64,000 nt of DNA from Photobacterium phosphoreum (lineage in GTDB: Bacteria > Pseudomonadota > Gammaproteobacteria > Enterobacterales > Vibrionaceae). The notes beneath the pieces were generated by a model that was given only the letters and a program-made list of their open reading frames with translations, was not told the DNA's origin and ran no database searches. The stretch is from contig NZ_MSCQ01000001.1 of assembly GCF_002954725.1 (NCBI RefSeq), positions 1,980,639 through 2,044,638 on the forward strand. Direction: 5' to 3'. Below, in pieces: positions 1-8,122 of this stretch (its first letter is position 1; each line of letters opens with the position of its first letter). The position numbers and the translations under genes are program-made.

Positions 1-1
1 A

Positions 2-301
2 GTTGCGATCACCATGGGGCTATCACCGATTATTTGTGTTGTAGCAGCGGTAGTAACGGGTGTGTTTGGTGGGTTGTTACGCGATATGATTACTCGTCGT
101 AAGCCAATGGTATTGCATAAAGAGCTTTATGCGTCAGTGTCGTTTCTTGCGGGTGTTATGTATATCACCATGCTGCACTTTAATGTACCTGCCGATATTA
201 CGACGTTAGTGACATTAGTGGTTGGATTTGGTTTACGTATGGCGGCAGTGTTCTTTAGCTGGAGTTTACCGGTATTTAAGTTCGAAGAAGCAGAAGCTTA
301 A
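2..301 (+). CDS. TRIC/UPF0126 family membrane protein, C-terminal part (YicG-like)
   Basis: The reading frame is open from the first bases of the window, so the gene starts upstream and only about 99 C-terminal codons are visible. Several hydrophobic helices and the family-type motif FGGLLRDM are present, followed by a short acidic tail (FEEAEA). Trimeric intracellular cation (TRIC) channel homologues in bacteria are inner-membrane proteins of about 200 residues; the physiological role in gamma-proteobacteria is not settled. The internal ATG at 14 lies in the middle of the conserved domain and is not the start. Family assignment is fairly secure, function is not. Confidence 0.8.
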   Translation, partial: VAITMGLSPIICVVAAVVTGVFGGLLRDMITRRKPMVLHKELYASVSFLAGVMYITMLHFNVPADITTLVTLVVGFGLRMAAVFFSWSLPVFKFEEAEA

Positions 302-302
302 A

Positions 303-364
303 AACAAGGAAAGCAGGGAAAGAATATCGCGAAACTTCCACTTCACAATGACTATTCTTCCCTC
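303..364. repeat. Purine-rich dispersed repeat with stem-loop, left of the IS element
   Basis: The purine-rich stretch AAGGAAAGCAGGGAAAGAA directly follows the first gene. GGGAAAGAAT near 317 can pair with ATTCTTCCC near 353, giving a long imperfect stem-loop. Similar purine-rich or complementary pyrimidine-rich tracts occur near 1761, 4149, 6413, 6713, 10138 and 10341, always between genes. Confidence 0.5.
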
Positions 365-445
365 TTTACCTCAATGGTATGGACTCCCCACCTTACTGAC
401 ATTGTCAGCTACAGTTATAGCGTCAACCAAAAAGGAGCCCATACC

Positions 446-1471
446 ATGAATAAGCCTAGCACTATTTGTATTGATCTCGCTAAAAACGTTTTTCAAGTTG
501 CATTGTTTAATCAACATGGAAAATTAAAGTCTAATCAAAAAATGTCTCAAGCTAAAATGGTCGCATTTATAGCCCAATACCCCGCATCTATGATTTACAT
601 GGAAGCGTGTGGCTCTGCTCATTATTGGGGGCGATATTTTCAAAATAATAAGCATCATGTTCATCTTCTCCCTGCTCAAATTGTCAGGATGTATCGAGCG
701 GGTAATAAGAATGATGCAAATCATTCCCTTGCTATTTATGAAGCTGCCCAACGTCCAGACATACACTTTGTTTCAGTCAAAACAACTGAGCAGCAAGATA
801 TCGCAAGTGTGTTGCATCTCAGAGAAAGTTATATAAAACAACGAACAGCGATATCAAATCGGATTAGAGGCTTTGCCTTGGAATATGGGATAAAATTCCC
901 GCAGAGCATTACTAAATTACGCGCTTTACTCCCTCTTGAACTGGAAGATCCTAATAATGGATTAACTTCTTCTGCCCGTTTTGTTTTACATAAGCTTCTT
1001 AATCAGCTTATTGAACTTGATAAGCCTATTCAGGAGGTTACTGATTATTTAATCGCTTACGCTAAACAAATACCAGCCTGTCAGTTACTAATGACATTAA
1101 GAGGCATTGGCTGGATAGTTGCCAGCGCACTTTATGCTCGAATGGGCGATGCTTCAGCATATAAATGCGGACGCGATGCAAGTGCCAGTATAGGTTTAGT
1201 CCCCGCTCATTCAGGTAGTGGTGGTCATAATAAGCTATTAGGTATAAGTAAAAAGGGAGATCGAACATTACGTGCAGTCGTTGTACATGGGGCAAGATCT
1301 GTCGTTAGTAATATCAAAGATAAATCAGATCAACTTAGTTGCTGGCTAAGAGCCTTACTTGAAAGAAATCATTTTAATAAAGTTGTTATAGCATTAGCCA
1401 ATAAGACCGTCAGGATGGCTTGTGCCATGCTGAAATCAAACCAACCTTACCAAGAAAAGCTGCCTGCTTAG
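446..1471 (+). CDS. IS110/IS1111 family transposase, probably catalytically impaired
   Basis: This 341-aa protein has the N-terminal RuvC-like DEDD domain and the C-terminal transposase_20 domain (SGSGG, GISKKGDRTLR) of IS110-family enzymes, which act with a guide RNA. The start at 446 follows a clear AAAGGAG site; an upstream in-frame ATG at 374 would begin inside the terminal repeat. Acidic residues D10 (CIDLAKN), E53 (YMEACG) and D90 (GNKNDANHSLAI) are visible. The family pattern there is NDANDAxAI, so the fourth catalytic acid appears replaced by His93. The frame is otherwise intact and near full length, so the copy may be recently inactivated. Confidence 0.9.
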   Translation: MNKPSTICIDLAKNVFQVALFNQHGKLKSNQKMSQAKMVAFIAQYPASMIYMEACGSAHYWGRYFQNNKHHVHLLPAQIVRMYRAGNKNDANHSLAIYEAAQRPDIHFVSVKTTEQQDIASVLHLRESYIKQRTAISNRIRGFALEYGIKFPQSITKLRALLPLELEDPNNGLTSSARFVLHKLLNQLIELDKPIQEVTDYLIAYAKQIPACQLLMTLRGIGWIVASALYARMGDASAYKCGRDASASIGLVPAHSGSGGHNKLLGISKKGDRTLRAVVVHGARSVVSNIKDKSDQLSCWLRALLERNHFNKVVIALANKTVRMACAMLKSNQPYQEKLPA

Positions 1472-1723
1472 TAGTGCTTAGATAAGGTTGCGATGTAACA
1501 TGAAGTGCAATATCTCACCAATGTAGTTGCAAGAAACCGTGGATAACGTGTAATCAAAGCAGGCAAGGAAAAATCTGAGAGGGACGACGGTGTTGATACA
1601 CCTTTAACTCGTATAGAATCCTTGCAACGTGAATGAAGCCATACAGGTTCGGGGTAGCTCCCCATAAAGAAACCGAATATACGTGCACTTGCCAACACGC
1701 TTTCTCAAACTCTTGCATTACAC
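1472..1723 (+). ncRNA. Candidate guide RNA (seekRNA/bridge-RNA) region of the IS element
   Basis: Between the transposase stop and the right inverted repeat lie about 250 bp with no convincing ORF. In IS1111-type elements this segment encodes the guide RNA that directs target choice. Visible folding potential: TTGCAAG at 1527-1533 pairs with CTTGCAA at 1621-1627, enclosing the hairpin GGTGT/ACACC at 1589-1602; a second hairpin GGGG-tagct-CCCC sits at 1651-1663. RNA boundaries and guide segments cannot be fixed by eye. Confidence 0.55.
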
Positions 1724-1760
1724 GGGGAGTCCATATACGTCCCTAGAAAACTAAATCCTA

Positions 1761-1790
1761 GAAACCTCGTCCCTTGCTTCCCCTCGCCCC
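1761..1790. repeat. Dispersed repeat, pyrimidine orientation, right of the IS element
   Basis: The stretch AACCTCGTCCCTTGCTTCCC is the complementary-strand form of the purine-rich repeat found on the left of the IS. The IS therefore sits between two inversely oriented copies, which suggests it inserted into a pre-existing palindromic intergenic repeat. Confidence 0.5.
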
Positions 1791-1802
1791 ACAAACCTCT
1801 AT

Positions 1803-2888
1803 CTATATCTTCGGGGTTGTTGTTACGACATCTGCATTTTGGCCGCGGTTACGTAACAAGTGATCCATGAGAGTGATCGCTAACATCGCTTCAGCAATCG
1901 GTACTGCACGAATACCCACACATGGATCATGACGTCCTTTAGTGATCACTTCGGCTGACTCACCTTGCTTAGTGATTGTTTCACCGGGAACGCTGATGCT
2001 AGAGGTCGGTTTTAGGGCAATATGTGCGATGACATCTTGTCCTGAAGAAATACCACCAAGGATGCCACCAGCATGGTTAGTTTTAAAACCTTGGAGTGTC
2101 ATTGCATCACGGTGTTCACTACCACGTTGCTCAACCACATCAAAACCATCACCAATCTCAACCCCTTTAACCGCATTGATACTCATCAGTGAATGCGCAA
2201 TGTCGGCATCTAAACGATCAAACACCGGCTCACCTAAACCAACGGGCACATTACGCGCAACCACAGTAATTTTAGCGCCAATCGAATCACCGTCTTTTTT
2301 AAGATTACGGATCAGCTCATCAAAAGCATCGACTTTATCGACATCTGGGCAGAAAAAGGCGTTTTGTTCGATTTGTTGCCAATCAACCTTATCAATTTTA
2401 ACCTCACCCATTTGTGATAAGTAAGCACATACTTCGATGCCATGTACTTGTTTTAGGTATTTCTTAGCCACAGCACCTGCGGCAACACGCATGGCAGTTT
2501 CACGTGCAGATGAACGACCACCGCCACGGTAATCACGTACCCCATACTTTTGATGGTAAGTGTAATCAGCGTGACCGGGACGGAATAAATCCTGAATATT
2601 AGAGTAATCTTTTGAACGTTGATCGGTATTTTCAATCAATAAGCCAATCGATGTTCCTGTGGTTTGACCTTCAAACACGCCTGATAGAATTTTAACTTCA
2701 TCAGCTTCACGACGTTGAGTGGTATATTTTGAAGTACCAGGGCGACGACGATCGAGATCGTGTTGCATGTCGGCCTCAGTAAGTGCTAATCCCGGTGGAC
2801 AGCCATCAATAATACAGCCCAATGCCACCCCATGACTTTCGCCAAAGGTAGTAACGCGAAACAATTGTCCTATGGTATTTCCAGCCAT
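1803..2888 (-). CDS. aroC: Chorismate synthase
   Basis: Converts 5-enolpyruvylshikimate-3-phosphate to chorismate, the last shared step of aromatic biosynthesis, using reduced FMN; cytoplasmic. The length of 361 aa is typical. Family signatures are all present: [13 protein letters not shown] near the N-terminus, [20 protein letters not shown] mid-protein, [14 protein letters not shown], and [17 protein letters not shown] near the C-terminus. It lies 29 bp downstream of the acyltransferase on the same strand, so it may be read from that gene or from a promoter within it. In related bacteria prmB usually precedes aroC, so this upstream neighbour is unusual. Confidence 0.97.
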   Translation of the reverse strand: MAGNTIGQLFRVTTFGESHGVALGCIIDGCPPGLALTEADMQHDLDRRRPGTSKYTTQRREADEVKILSGVFEGQTTGTSIGLLIENTDQRSKDYSNIQDLFRPGHADYTYHQKYGVRDYRGGGRSSARETAMRVAAGAVAKKYLKQVHGIEVCAYLSQMGEVKIDKVDWQQIEQNAFFCPDVDKVDAFDELIRNLKKDGDSIGAKITVVARNVPVGLGEPVFDRLDADIAHSLMSINAVKGVEIGDGFDVVEQRGSEHRDAMTLQGFKTNHAGGILGGISSGQDVIAHIALKPTSSISVPGETITKQGESAEVITKGRHDPCVGIRAVPIAEAMLAITLMDHLLRNRGQNADVVTTTPKI

Positions 2889-2917
2889 CTGTAATACTCT
2901 TAATATAATTCCAACAT

Positions 2918-4000
2918 TTAATTTACATTATTTTTTAATTTTTTACTAACCTCTTTCCCCATTTTTATCATTGGTTTTTCTATATATGTATAAGTAAACA
3001 TTGAGAGTAAAATAACGACTAAGAGTACTATTGGCATTAGAAGCATATACTGATTAAATGATAAATTAGCACATAACGAAGGAAATAATATTGTATATGT
3101 TGTATATAAAACCAAACCATGAATGAGGTAAATACTATAGCTGATATCCCCCAAATAAATCATGATTTTATTTTTTAATAATCCATTAAAATCAAAACCA
3201 TAAATAAATAATAAAAAAATTATTGCTATAATAAGACTTTGATAAAATCCAAATGATGTTTTAAATAAGAAAAACAATAAAAACAATAATATAAAAACAG
3301 TACAGAATATATATTTATTATTTACGTTAACATTTGTTTTTTTTATTCTAAATTCAACTAAAGCACAAATAAAACCAAACAAGAAGAATGAGAACATAAC
3401 AGTATTAAAAGTCCAGTGATAAAAATCAATCACAATAGGATCAATACTTAAATAAAAAACAAAAACTGCTAACATAATGAATAATAACTTTATTTTATTA
3501 AAAGAAAAATATAACAGTGGTAACATGATATAAAAGAAACACTCATATGATAAGGTCCATGTAACCCCAGCTAACATTAAACTTGCATTATTGTTACCAT
3601 TAATACTTGGAGTAACGAACATCCCCCAATTATATAGCTCAAATAAGAATGATTTAATCGGAACATGTAAACTAAAATCAGTTCTATAAAATGAATATAG
3701 TATAACAACAAAAGCTGAAAATAAATAAATAGGGTAAATTCTGAAGACTCTACCTATAAAGAAATCTAACCAATTACTTTTAGTTAAAATCATTTTTTTT
3801 GTAAATAGGTATCCGGTAATGATGAAAAAAAATCCAACACTAGCTTGTCCTAAGTGATTATAAAAATCAGATTCAGGCCTAACCCATATACCTTTGGTTT
3901 TCCATACGTATGTTATGACATAGTGATGTATAAATACAGATATAGCCAAAATAGCTCTCAGCCCATCTATTGAACCATATCTACGGTTATCTTCTCGCAT
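2918..4000 (-). CDS. Acyltransferase 3 family membrane protein (OafA-like)
   Basis: A 360-aa polytopic membrane protein with about ten hydrophobic segments. The N-terminal [20 protein letters not shown] carries the Arg and the His expected of acyltransferase-3 enzymes, which O-acylate surface or exported glycans. The substrate cannot be predicted. The DNA is clearly richer in A and T than its neighbours, with many Lys/Asn/Ile/Phe codons, suggesting acquisition by transfer. The gene lies between aroC and the PTS operon, with a bidirectional terminator upstream near 4052. Confidence 0.85.
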   Translation of the reverse strand: MREDNRRYGSIDGLRAILAISVFIHHYVITYVWKTKGIWVRPESDFYNHLGQASVGFFFIITGYLFTKKMILTKSNWLDFFIGRVFRIYPIYLFSAFVVILYSFYRTDFSLHVPIKSFLFELYNWGMFVTPSINGNNNASLMLAGVTWTLSYECFFYIMLPLLYFSFNKIKLLFIMLAVFVFYLSIDPIVIDFYHWTFNTVMFSFFLFGFICALVEFRIKKTNVNVNNKYIFCTVFILLFLLFFLFKTSFGFYQSLIIAIIFLLFIYGFDFNGLLKNKIMIYLGDISYSIYLIHGLVLYTTYTILFPSLCANLSFNQYMLLMPIVLLVVILLSMFTYTYIEKPMIKMGKEVSKKLKNNVN

Positions 4001-4051
4001 AAATCTAATACATAAAATAAAATTTAATTCTATTCCAATACTGCATAATTT

Positions 4052-4084
4052 AAAAGCGATAGGTTTTCACCTATCGCTTTTATT
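4052..4084. terminator. Bidirectional rho-independent terminator after the EIIABC gene
   Basis: AAAGCGATAGG-ttttca-CCTATCGCTTTT forms an 11-bp stem with A/T runs on both sides. On the minus strand it follows the EIIABC gene by about 90 bp and separates it from the acyltransferase. Confidence 0.85.
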
Positions 4085-4148
4085 AAGGAATAAAAGAAGA
4101 ACGAAGATTAAGATTCTAGGAAAAAAAAGTAAAGTATTACCACTTGCA

Positions 4149-4173
4149 CTTCCTCGCCCCCTGCTTTAACCCT
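4149..4173. repeat. Dispersed repeat fragment (pyrimidine orientation)
   Basis: CTTCCTCGCCCCCTGCTTTA, next to the EIIABC stop codon, matches the pyrimidine-strand form of the repeat family seen around the IS and the other PTS genes. Confidence 0.4.
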
Positions 4174-6075
4174 CTACGCTACCGCTAACACTTTATCCGC
4201 TTTTGCTTTACGGAATTTCTTCAGTGATACTGCAACCAATGCCGTTACCACCATACCTGTCGCCATACATAATAGAGCAAGCAGGGGTTTGTTCATTGCG
4301 CCAAGTAACGCGACTACAGGGCCACCGTGAGCAACGCTGTTAGTGATACCAAATGAGAACGCCATTACTGCGGCAACCATGCTGCCTAATACGTTTGCTG
4401 GAATAACCGAGATTGGATCTTGCGCTGCAAACGGAATCGCACCTTCAGAGATACCGACTAAGCCCATTGCACCCGCCGCTTTACCTGCTTCAATTTCTGA
4501 TTGCTCAAAGATGTTAAGCTTACGACCAATCACTGTCGCTAAACCCATACCCAACGGTGCTACAGGAATTGCACATGCCATCGCCCCCATAAATTGAGTT
4601 TGACCATTGGCAATCATGCCGACAGAGAACAAGAACGCCACTTTGTTAAATGGACCACCCATGTCAAAGCCCGCCATACCACCGAGCACAATACCTAGTA
4701 GTACCACGTTACCCGTACTCATTTCAGTTAGTACGCTATTCATGGTATGCATTAGACCTGCAATTGGCGCACCAATAACAAAGATAAACGCACTTGCAAT
4801 GAATAATGTACCTGTAATCGGTGCAATAAGAATCGGCACTAATGGCTGTAATAATTTATGGTATTTACGTGTTGCTACCCAACGAACAAAGTAACCAACG
4901 AGTAGACCCGCAATGATGGCACCAATAAAACCTGTACCCGCATCTGCGCCATAAAATGAGCCGTTGTTTGCAATCCAACCGCCAATGAAACCCGGCGCTA
5001 ATGCAGGACGATCACCAATCGCATACGCTATGTAACCTGCAAGTACAGGGATCATTAACGTAAAGGCGACCACACCGACATCGAGTACTTTTTGCCACAT
5101 ACTACCGACAGGAATTTGCATTCCCGCATCCGTTGGCTGTCCACCAATCGCTAATGCCAACGCAATCAACAAACCACCGGTTACTACAAACGGGATCATG
5201 TGTGATACGCCGTTCATCAAAAAGCGATATAGATCTGAACGCGCTTTAGAAACTTTACTTTCACCGTCATCTAAGCCATCACCATTAGCATCAAATGGTT
5301 TCGCGACTAATGCTTGCTGAATAACGCCTTTACCGTCTTTTATCGGTGCTTTAACGCCAGTTTTAATTAATTTTTTACCTGCGAAACGATCCATATCGAC
5401 TTGCTTATCACAGCTGACAATAATCGCTTCTGCACGCGCAATTTCTTCAGCAGTTGGTGAGTTTTTAACACCGATAGAGCCGTTAGTTTCAACTTTAATT
5501 TCATAACCTAATTCAGCCGCTGCTTTTTCTAATGCTTCCGCTGCAAGGTAAGTATGCGCGACACCAGCAGGACAGCCAGTAACGCCAATTAATAAGCCTT
5601 TATCTTGTGGTAATGTTGCCACCGCTTGTTTTTCAGCCAGTAATAATGCCAATGCGTCAGCAGGTGTTTTCGCAGCTAAAAAAGCATCAATAAAGCCATC
5701 TTCAATCAATTTTGATGACAACTCAGCCAATACTTCAATATGGTGATTATCGCCACCATCTGGAGAAGCAATCATAAAAAATAGTTTTGATGGTAAGCCG
5801 TCTTCTGCGCCGTATTCAATCCCTGTACGACTCACACCAATCGCAACCGCAGGTTTAATAACAGCGGCACTTTTAGCGTGAGGTAATGCCACACCATCTT
5901 CAAAACCAGTATTGCCTAGTTCTTCACGTGCTTTAACATCGACTAAAAATTGGGCTTTATTCGCAACGCGACCTTGTTGAACTAAAATATCTGCCATTTC
6001 AGCAAACACTTCATCTTTAGTGGTTGCTTTGAGGTTGAGGTTAATCAACTGCTCATTAATAAGGGTGGTAATCAT
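4174..6075 (-). CDS. PTS EIIABC, fructose/mannose family
   Basis: A 633-aa phosphotransferase permease in the order EIIA-EIIB-EIIC. The EIIA domain (about 1-145) has the phospho-His motif GVALPHAK (H66). The EIIB domain (about 160-260) has IGVTGCPAGVAHTYLA with the active Cys168. The EIIC domain (about 290-620) is a multi-helix membrane transporter. It imports and phosphorylates a hexose. The gene order with manA, an AraC regulator and separate EIIA and EIIB matches the V. cholerae VC1823-VC1827 block as I recall it, where the EIIABC is linked to mannose use, so mannose is the best guess and fructose the alternative. Confidence 0.9.
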   Translation of the reverse strand: MITTLINEQLINLNLKATTKDEVFAEMADILVQQGRVANKAQFLVDVKAREELGNTGFEDGVALPHAKSAAVIKPAVAIGVSRTGIEYGAEDGLPSKLFFMIASPDGGDNHHIEVLAELSSKLIEDGFIDAFLAAKTPADALALLLAEKQAVATLPQDKGLLIGVTGCPAGVAHTYLAAEALEKAAAELGYEIKVETNGSIGVKNSPTAEEIARAEAIIVSCDKQVDMDRFAGKKLIKTGVKAPIKDGKGVIQQALVAKPFDANGDGLDDGESKVSKARSDLYRFLMNGVSHMIPFVVTGGLLIALALAIGGQPTDAGMQIPVGSMWQKVLDVGVVAFTLMIPVLAGYIAYAIGDRPALAPGFIGGWIANNGSFYGADAGTGFIGAIIAGLLVGYFVRWVATRKYHKLLQPLVPILIAPITGTLFIASAFIFVIGAPIAGLMHTMNSVLTEMSTGNVVLLGIVLGGMAGFDMGGPFNKVAFLFSVGMIANGQTQFMGAMACAIPVAPLGMGLATVIGRKLNIFEQSEIEAGKAAGAMGLVGISEGAIPFAAQDPISVIPANVLGSMVAAVMAFSFGITNSVAHGGPVVALLGAMNKPLLALLCMATGMVVTALVAVSLKKFRKAKADKVLAVA

Positions 6076-6215
6076 GGTCTATCCCCGATAATTTTCTTAT
6101 GGGCTTGATGACATCTCGTTAGTCATCTGCATGCCAATATTGTCGGACGTTTTAGATGGTGAAAGTAGAGTACAAAACAGGCTTTAACTGGAAATTTGTA
6201 ACATTGAACCATCAG

Positions 6216-6231
6216 TGTGAGCTATAACTCA
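6216..6231 (-). promoter_or_regulatory. Putative CRP site upstream of EIIABC
   Basis: TGTGAGCTATAACTCA has a perfect left half (TGTGA) and three of five matches to the right half TCACA at the correct 6-bp spacing. It lies about 140 bp before the EIIABC start, a plausible place for catabolite control of a PTS gene. Confidence 0.4.
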
Positions 6232-6389
6232 TATTTTTTATTGTATATAAAACAAGTTGAACTATTGATTTTATCATTAACATTCAATCACCTAGTCATT
6301 AAATATTAACAATTAAATATACAAACTCATTCTAAAATAATTTTCACAACTATCTAAATAAGGCTTTAATTATGCCGTTAGGTGGCGTT

Positions 6390-6411
6390 TTTAGTGCGAT
6401 AGATCACAAAA
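6390..6411. promoter_or_regulatory. Second putative CRP site in the EIIABC-manA gap
   Basis: The 22-mer centred on GTGCGATAGATCACA shares GTG and TAGATCACA with the CRP consensus, but the left half is imperfect. It lies about 315 bp upstream of EIIABC, so its role is uncertain. Confidence 0.35.
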
Positions 6412-6412
6412 G

Positions 6413-6494
6413 CAGGGAGTGAAACAGGGAGAACAAGGGAGAACAAGGCACGAGGTTTCAAGGGGCGAGGAAGAGCAGTGGCGAGTTTCGAGTT
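6413..6494. repeat. Dispersed purine-rich repeat, longest copy
   Basis: Contains GGGAGAACAAGGGAGAACAA followed by CACGAGGTTTCAAGGGGCGA and AAGAGCAGTGGCGAGTTTCG. The same words recur at 10138-10191, and in complement at 6713-6747 and 10341-10395. Confidence 0.6.
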
Positions 6495-6540
6495 ACTGAA
6501 AAATAGCCAATCACTATAACTCTACAACGTGCGGATAGTA

Positions 6541-6580
6541 GATTCCCTATCTCGTTCGTAACCTCACTGTAGGGAATGAC
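6541..6580. repeat. Palindromic dispersed repeat (ATTCCCTA/TAGGGAAT)
   Basis: ATTCCCTA at 6542-6549 and TAGGGAAT at 6570-6577 form a perfect 8-bp inverted repeat around a 20-nt loop. A degenerate relative of the same layout occurs at 63022-63063. Confidence 0.5.
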
Positions 6581-6712
6581 GGGGTTGGTTTGGCATTCAC
6601 TGTAGAAAATCGCGTTCGTTGGACTAGCATTCACGGCAAGGAATAACGGGCTGGATTTGATAACAAAAAAAGCGACAGGCTTGCACCCACCGCTTAATCT
6701 CGAAATCTTTAG

Positions 6713-6747
6713 AACTCGAAACCTCGTCCCTGCTCTTCCTCGTTCCT
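6713..6747. repeat. Dispersed repeat, pyrimidine orientation, beside manA
   Basis: AACTCGAAACCTCGTCCCTG followed by CTCTTCCTCG is the reverse-complement form of the repeat at 6413-6494. The two copies enclose about 220 bp in inverted orientation. Confidence 0.6.
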
Positions 6748-6758
6748 AAAAAAAACCT

Positions 6759-7958
6759 TTAGTTATACGCGCGAGCAAACATGCCATCACAATGAGCTGA
6801 ATATGCTTTTGCATAAGCAGGAATAAACACTGACTGACCTTTTTCAAGTGTCAATGTTTCACCATTCTGATGTGTTACCGTTAGTGGTGCATCAATGGCA
6901 AACAAGATTTCAGCACTAGTGTTTTGTAATGCAATATCGTCAACTTGCTTATACACACTGAATTTAAAATCAGGCACAGGCACAATATAATCTAGGCCAC
7001 CAGCCACCATTGTTGGTGCGAGCAATAACGTATCCGCCGCCATGCTGGTAAATTCAGTATTAGCTACCAACTCTGGGACATCCATAAATTTCGGTGTCAA
7101 ACCTGCACGTAGCACATTGTCTGAATTGGCCATGATCTCTAGACCAGTACCTTTAATGTATGCATGTGGTGTACAGGCACTTAAGAACATCGCTTCGCCA
7201 GGTTGTAATGTCAGTACATTGAGCATCAATGGCACAAACAAACCGATATCACCTGGGTATTGCTCAGATAAATCAATCAATAACGCAAATAATGGCTGAT
7301 CTTGATTTTCATTACAGAACGCTAAAAGTCCATTAACGGCAACATCTTTACGCTCACCCTCAAGTGATAACATCGCTGCAAAGAAATCACGTAAACCTGT
7401 TTCAGTTTGATTAGCAGCCAATGCCGTAACAAGATCACTAATAACCTCAAGATCTAAACGTTGGAATAATGCAACGATCTCTGCAATTTCACGAAAACCA
7501 TTCATTGCTTGATAAGGGGTTAATGCAAATACTAACTCAGGTTTGTGATTAGGATCTTTGTAGTTACGATTAGCGGCATTACGGGCAATACCGGTTTTTT
7601 CTTCTTTCGCATAACCGATTTCAGCTTGATGCTTACTTGGGTGAACCTGAACAGATAATGCTTTCTCTGCCGCTAATACTTTAAACAAGTACGGTAATTC
7701 AGCAAATTTAGCTTGGGTTGCTGCACCAATAATTGCATCAGGATCTGTGGCAATAAAATCAGCTAAACGTACTGCTTCACCATTCACCGTAATCACTGAG
7801 CAACCATTGGCATGGGCACCCATCCACATTTCAGCTTGTGGTTTTTGGTCTAGATTTGGCATAGCAAACAGTTGCTCAATTGATGTTACACTGCCCCAAG
7901 CATAATCTTGGATCACGTTATCCATCTTAAAAAAGACAGTGTGGGTAGAGTCAGTCAT
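6759..7958 (-). CDS. manA: Mannose-6-phosphate isomerase, class I
   Basis: Interconverts mannose-6-phosphate and fructose-6-phosphate, feeding PTS-imported mannose into glycolysis; a cytoplasmic zinc enzyme. The 399-aa length is normal. Family features are seen: the early WMGAHANG segment, QVHPSKHQAEIGY with the metal-binding Gln and His, HKPELVFAL with the metal-binding Glu, and the C-terminal ACTPHAYIKGTGLEIMANSD carrying the last metal His. It lies upstream of EIIABC on the same strand, separated by a repeat-filled gap, and is divergent from the AraC gene. Confidence 0.95.
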   Translation of the reverse strand: MTDSTHTVFFKMDNVIQDYAWGSVTSIEQLFAMPNLDQKPQAEMWMGAHANGCSVITVNGEAVRLADFIATDPDAIIGAATQAKFAELPYLFKVLAAEKALSVQVHPSKHQAEIGYAKEEKTGIARNAANRNYKDPNHKPELVFALTPYQAMNGFREIAEIVALFQRLDLEVISDLVTALAANQTETGLRDFFAAMLSLEGERKDVAVNGLLAFCNENQDQPLFALLIDLSEQYPGDIGLFVPLMLNVLTLQPGEAMFLSACTPHAYIKGTGLEIMANSDNVLRAGLTPKFMDVPELVANTEFTSMAADTLLLAPTMVAGGLDYIVPVPDFKFSVYKQVDDIALQNTSAEILFAIDAPLTVTHQNGETLTLEKGQSVFIPAYAKAYSAHCDGMFARAYN

Positions 7959-8122
7959 TGTCAGATCCTATTGTTATTATTACTTAAAATTTTCATGTCA
8001 TCACATCAACTATTATTATTGACGCCATGCGCTAACTGACAGCACTATAGCAAACCTTAAACGGTTTATTCAGCACAAACTCACAATCCTGCTATCACCA
8101 TTCCAAATATAAAGTGAATTCC

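Larger units (their letters stand above)
376..1740 (+). mobile_element. IS1111-subgroup insertion sequence (IS110 family)
   Basis: The element is bounded by a perfect 12-bp inverted repeat: TATGGACTCCCC at 378-389 and GGGGAGTCCATA at 1724-1735. It encloses one IS110-type transposase gene and about 250 bp of non-coding DNA after it. Subterminal inverted repeats plus a 3' non-coding part are the hallmark of the IS1111 subgroup; IS110-subgroup elements lack the repeats and carry the non-coding part upstream. No target duplication is seen, as expected for this family. The exact outer ends are uncertain by a few bases. Confidence 0.85.
6076..6758. other. 683-bp gap between EIIABC and manA: regulatory sites and repeats, no gene
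   Basis: No credible ORF is present. The half nearest EIIABC is AT-rich and holds two CRP-like sites (6216 and 6390). The rest is filled by a purine-rich repeat (6413-6494), a palindromic repeat (6541-6580), a weak minus-strand hairpin with a T run after manA (about 6666-6698, AAGCG/CGCTT) and a pyrimidine-orientation repeat (6713-6747). Confidence 0.7.

Noticed and set aside
374..445. Upstream start of the transposase at 374
   Set aside because: It lies in the terminal repeat region; the ATG at 446 has a strong SD and begins directly at the conserved domain.
1942..2424. 160-aa ORF antisense to aroC
   Set aside because: Shadow of a strongly conserved gene; composition mirrors aroC codons.
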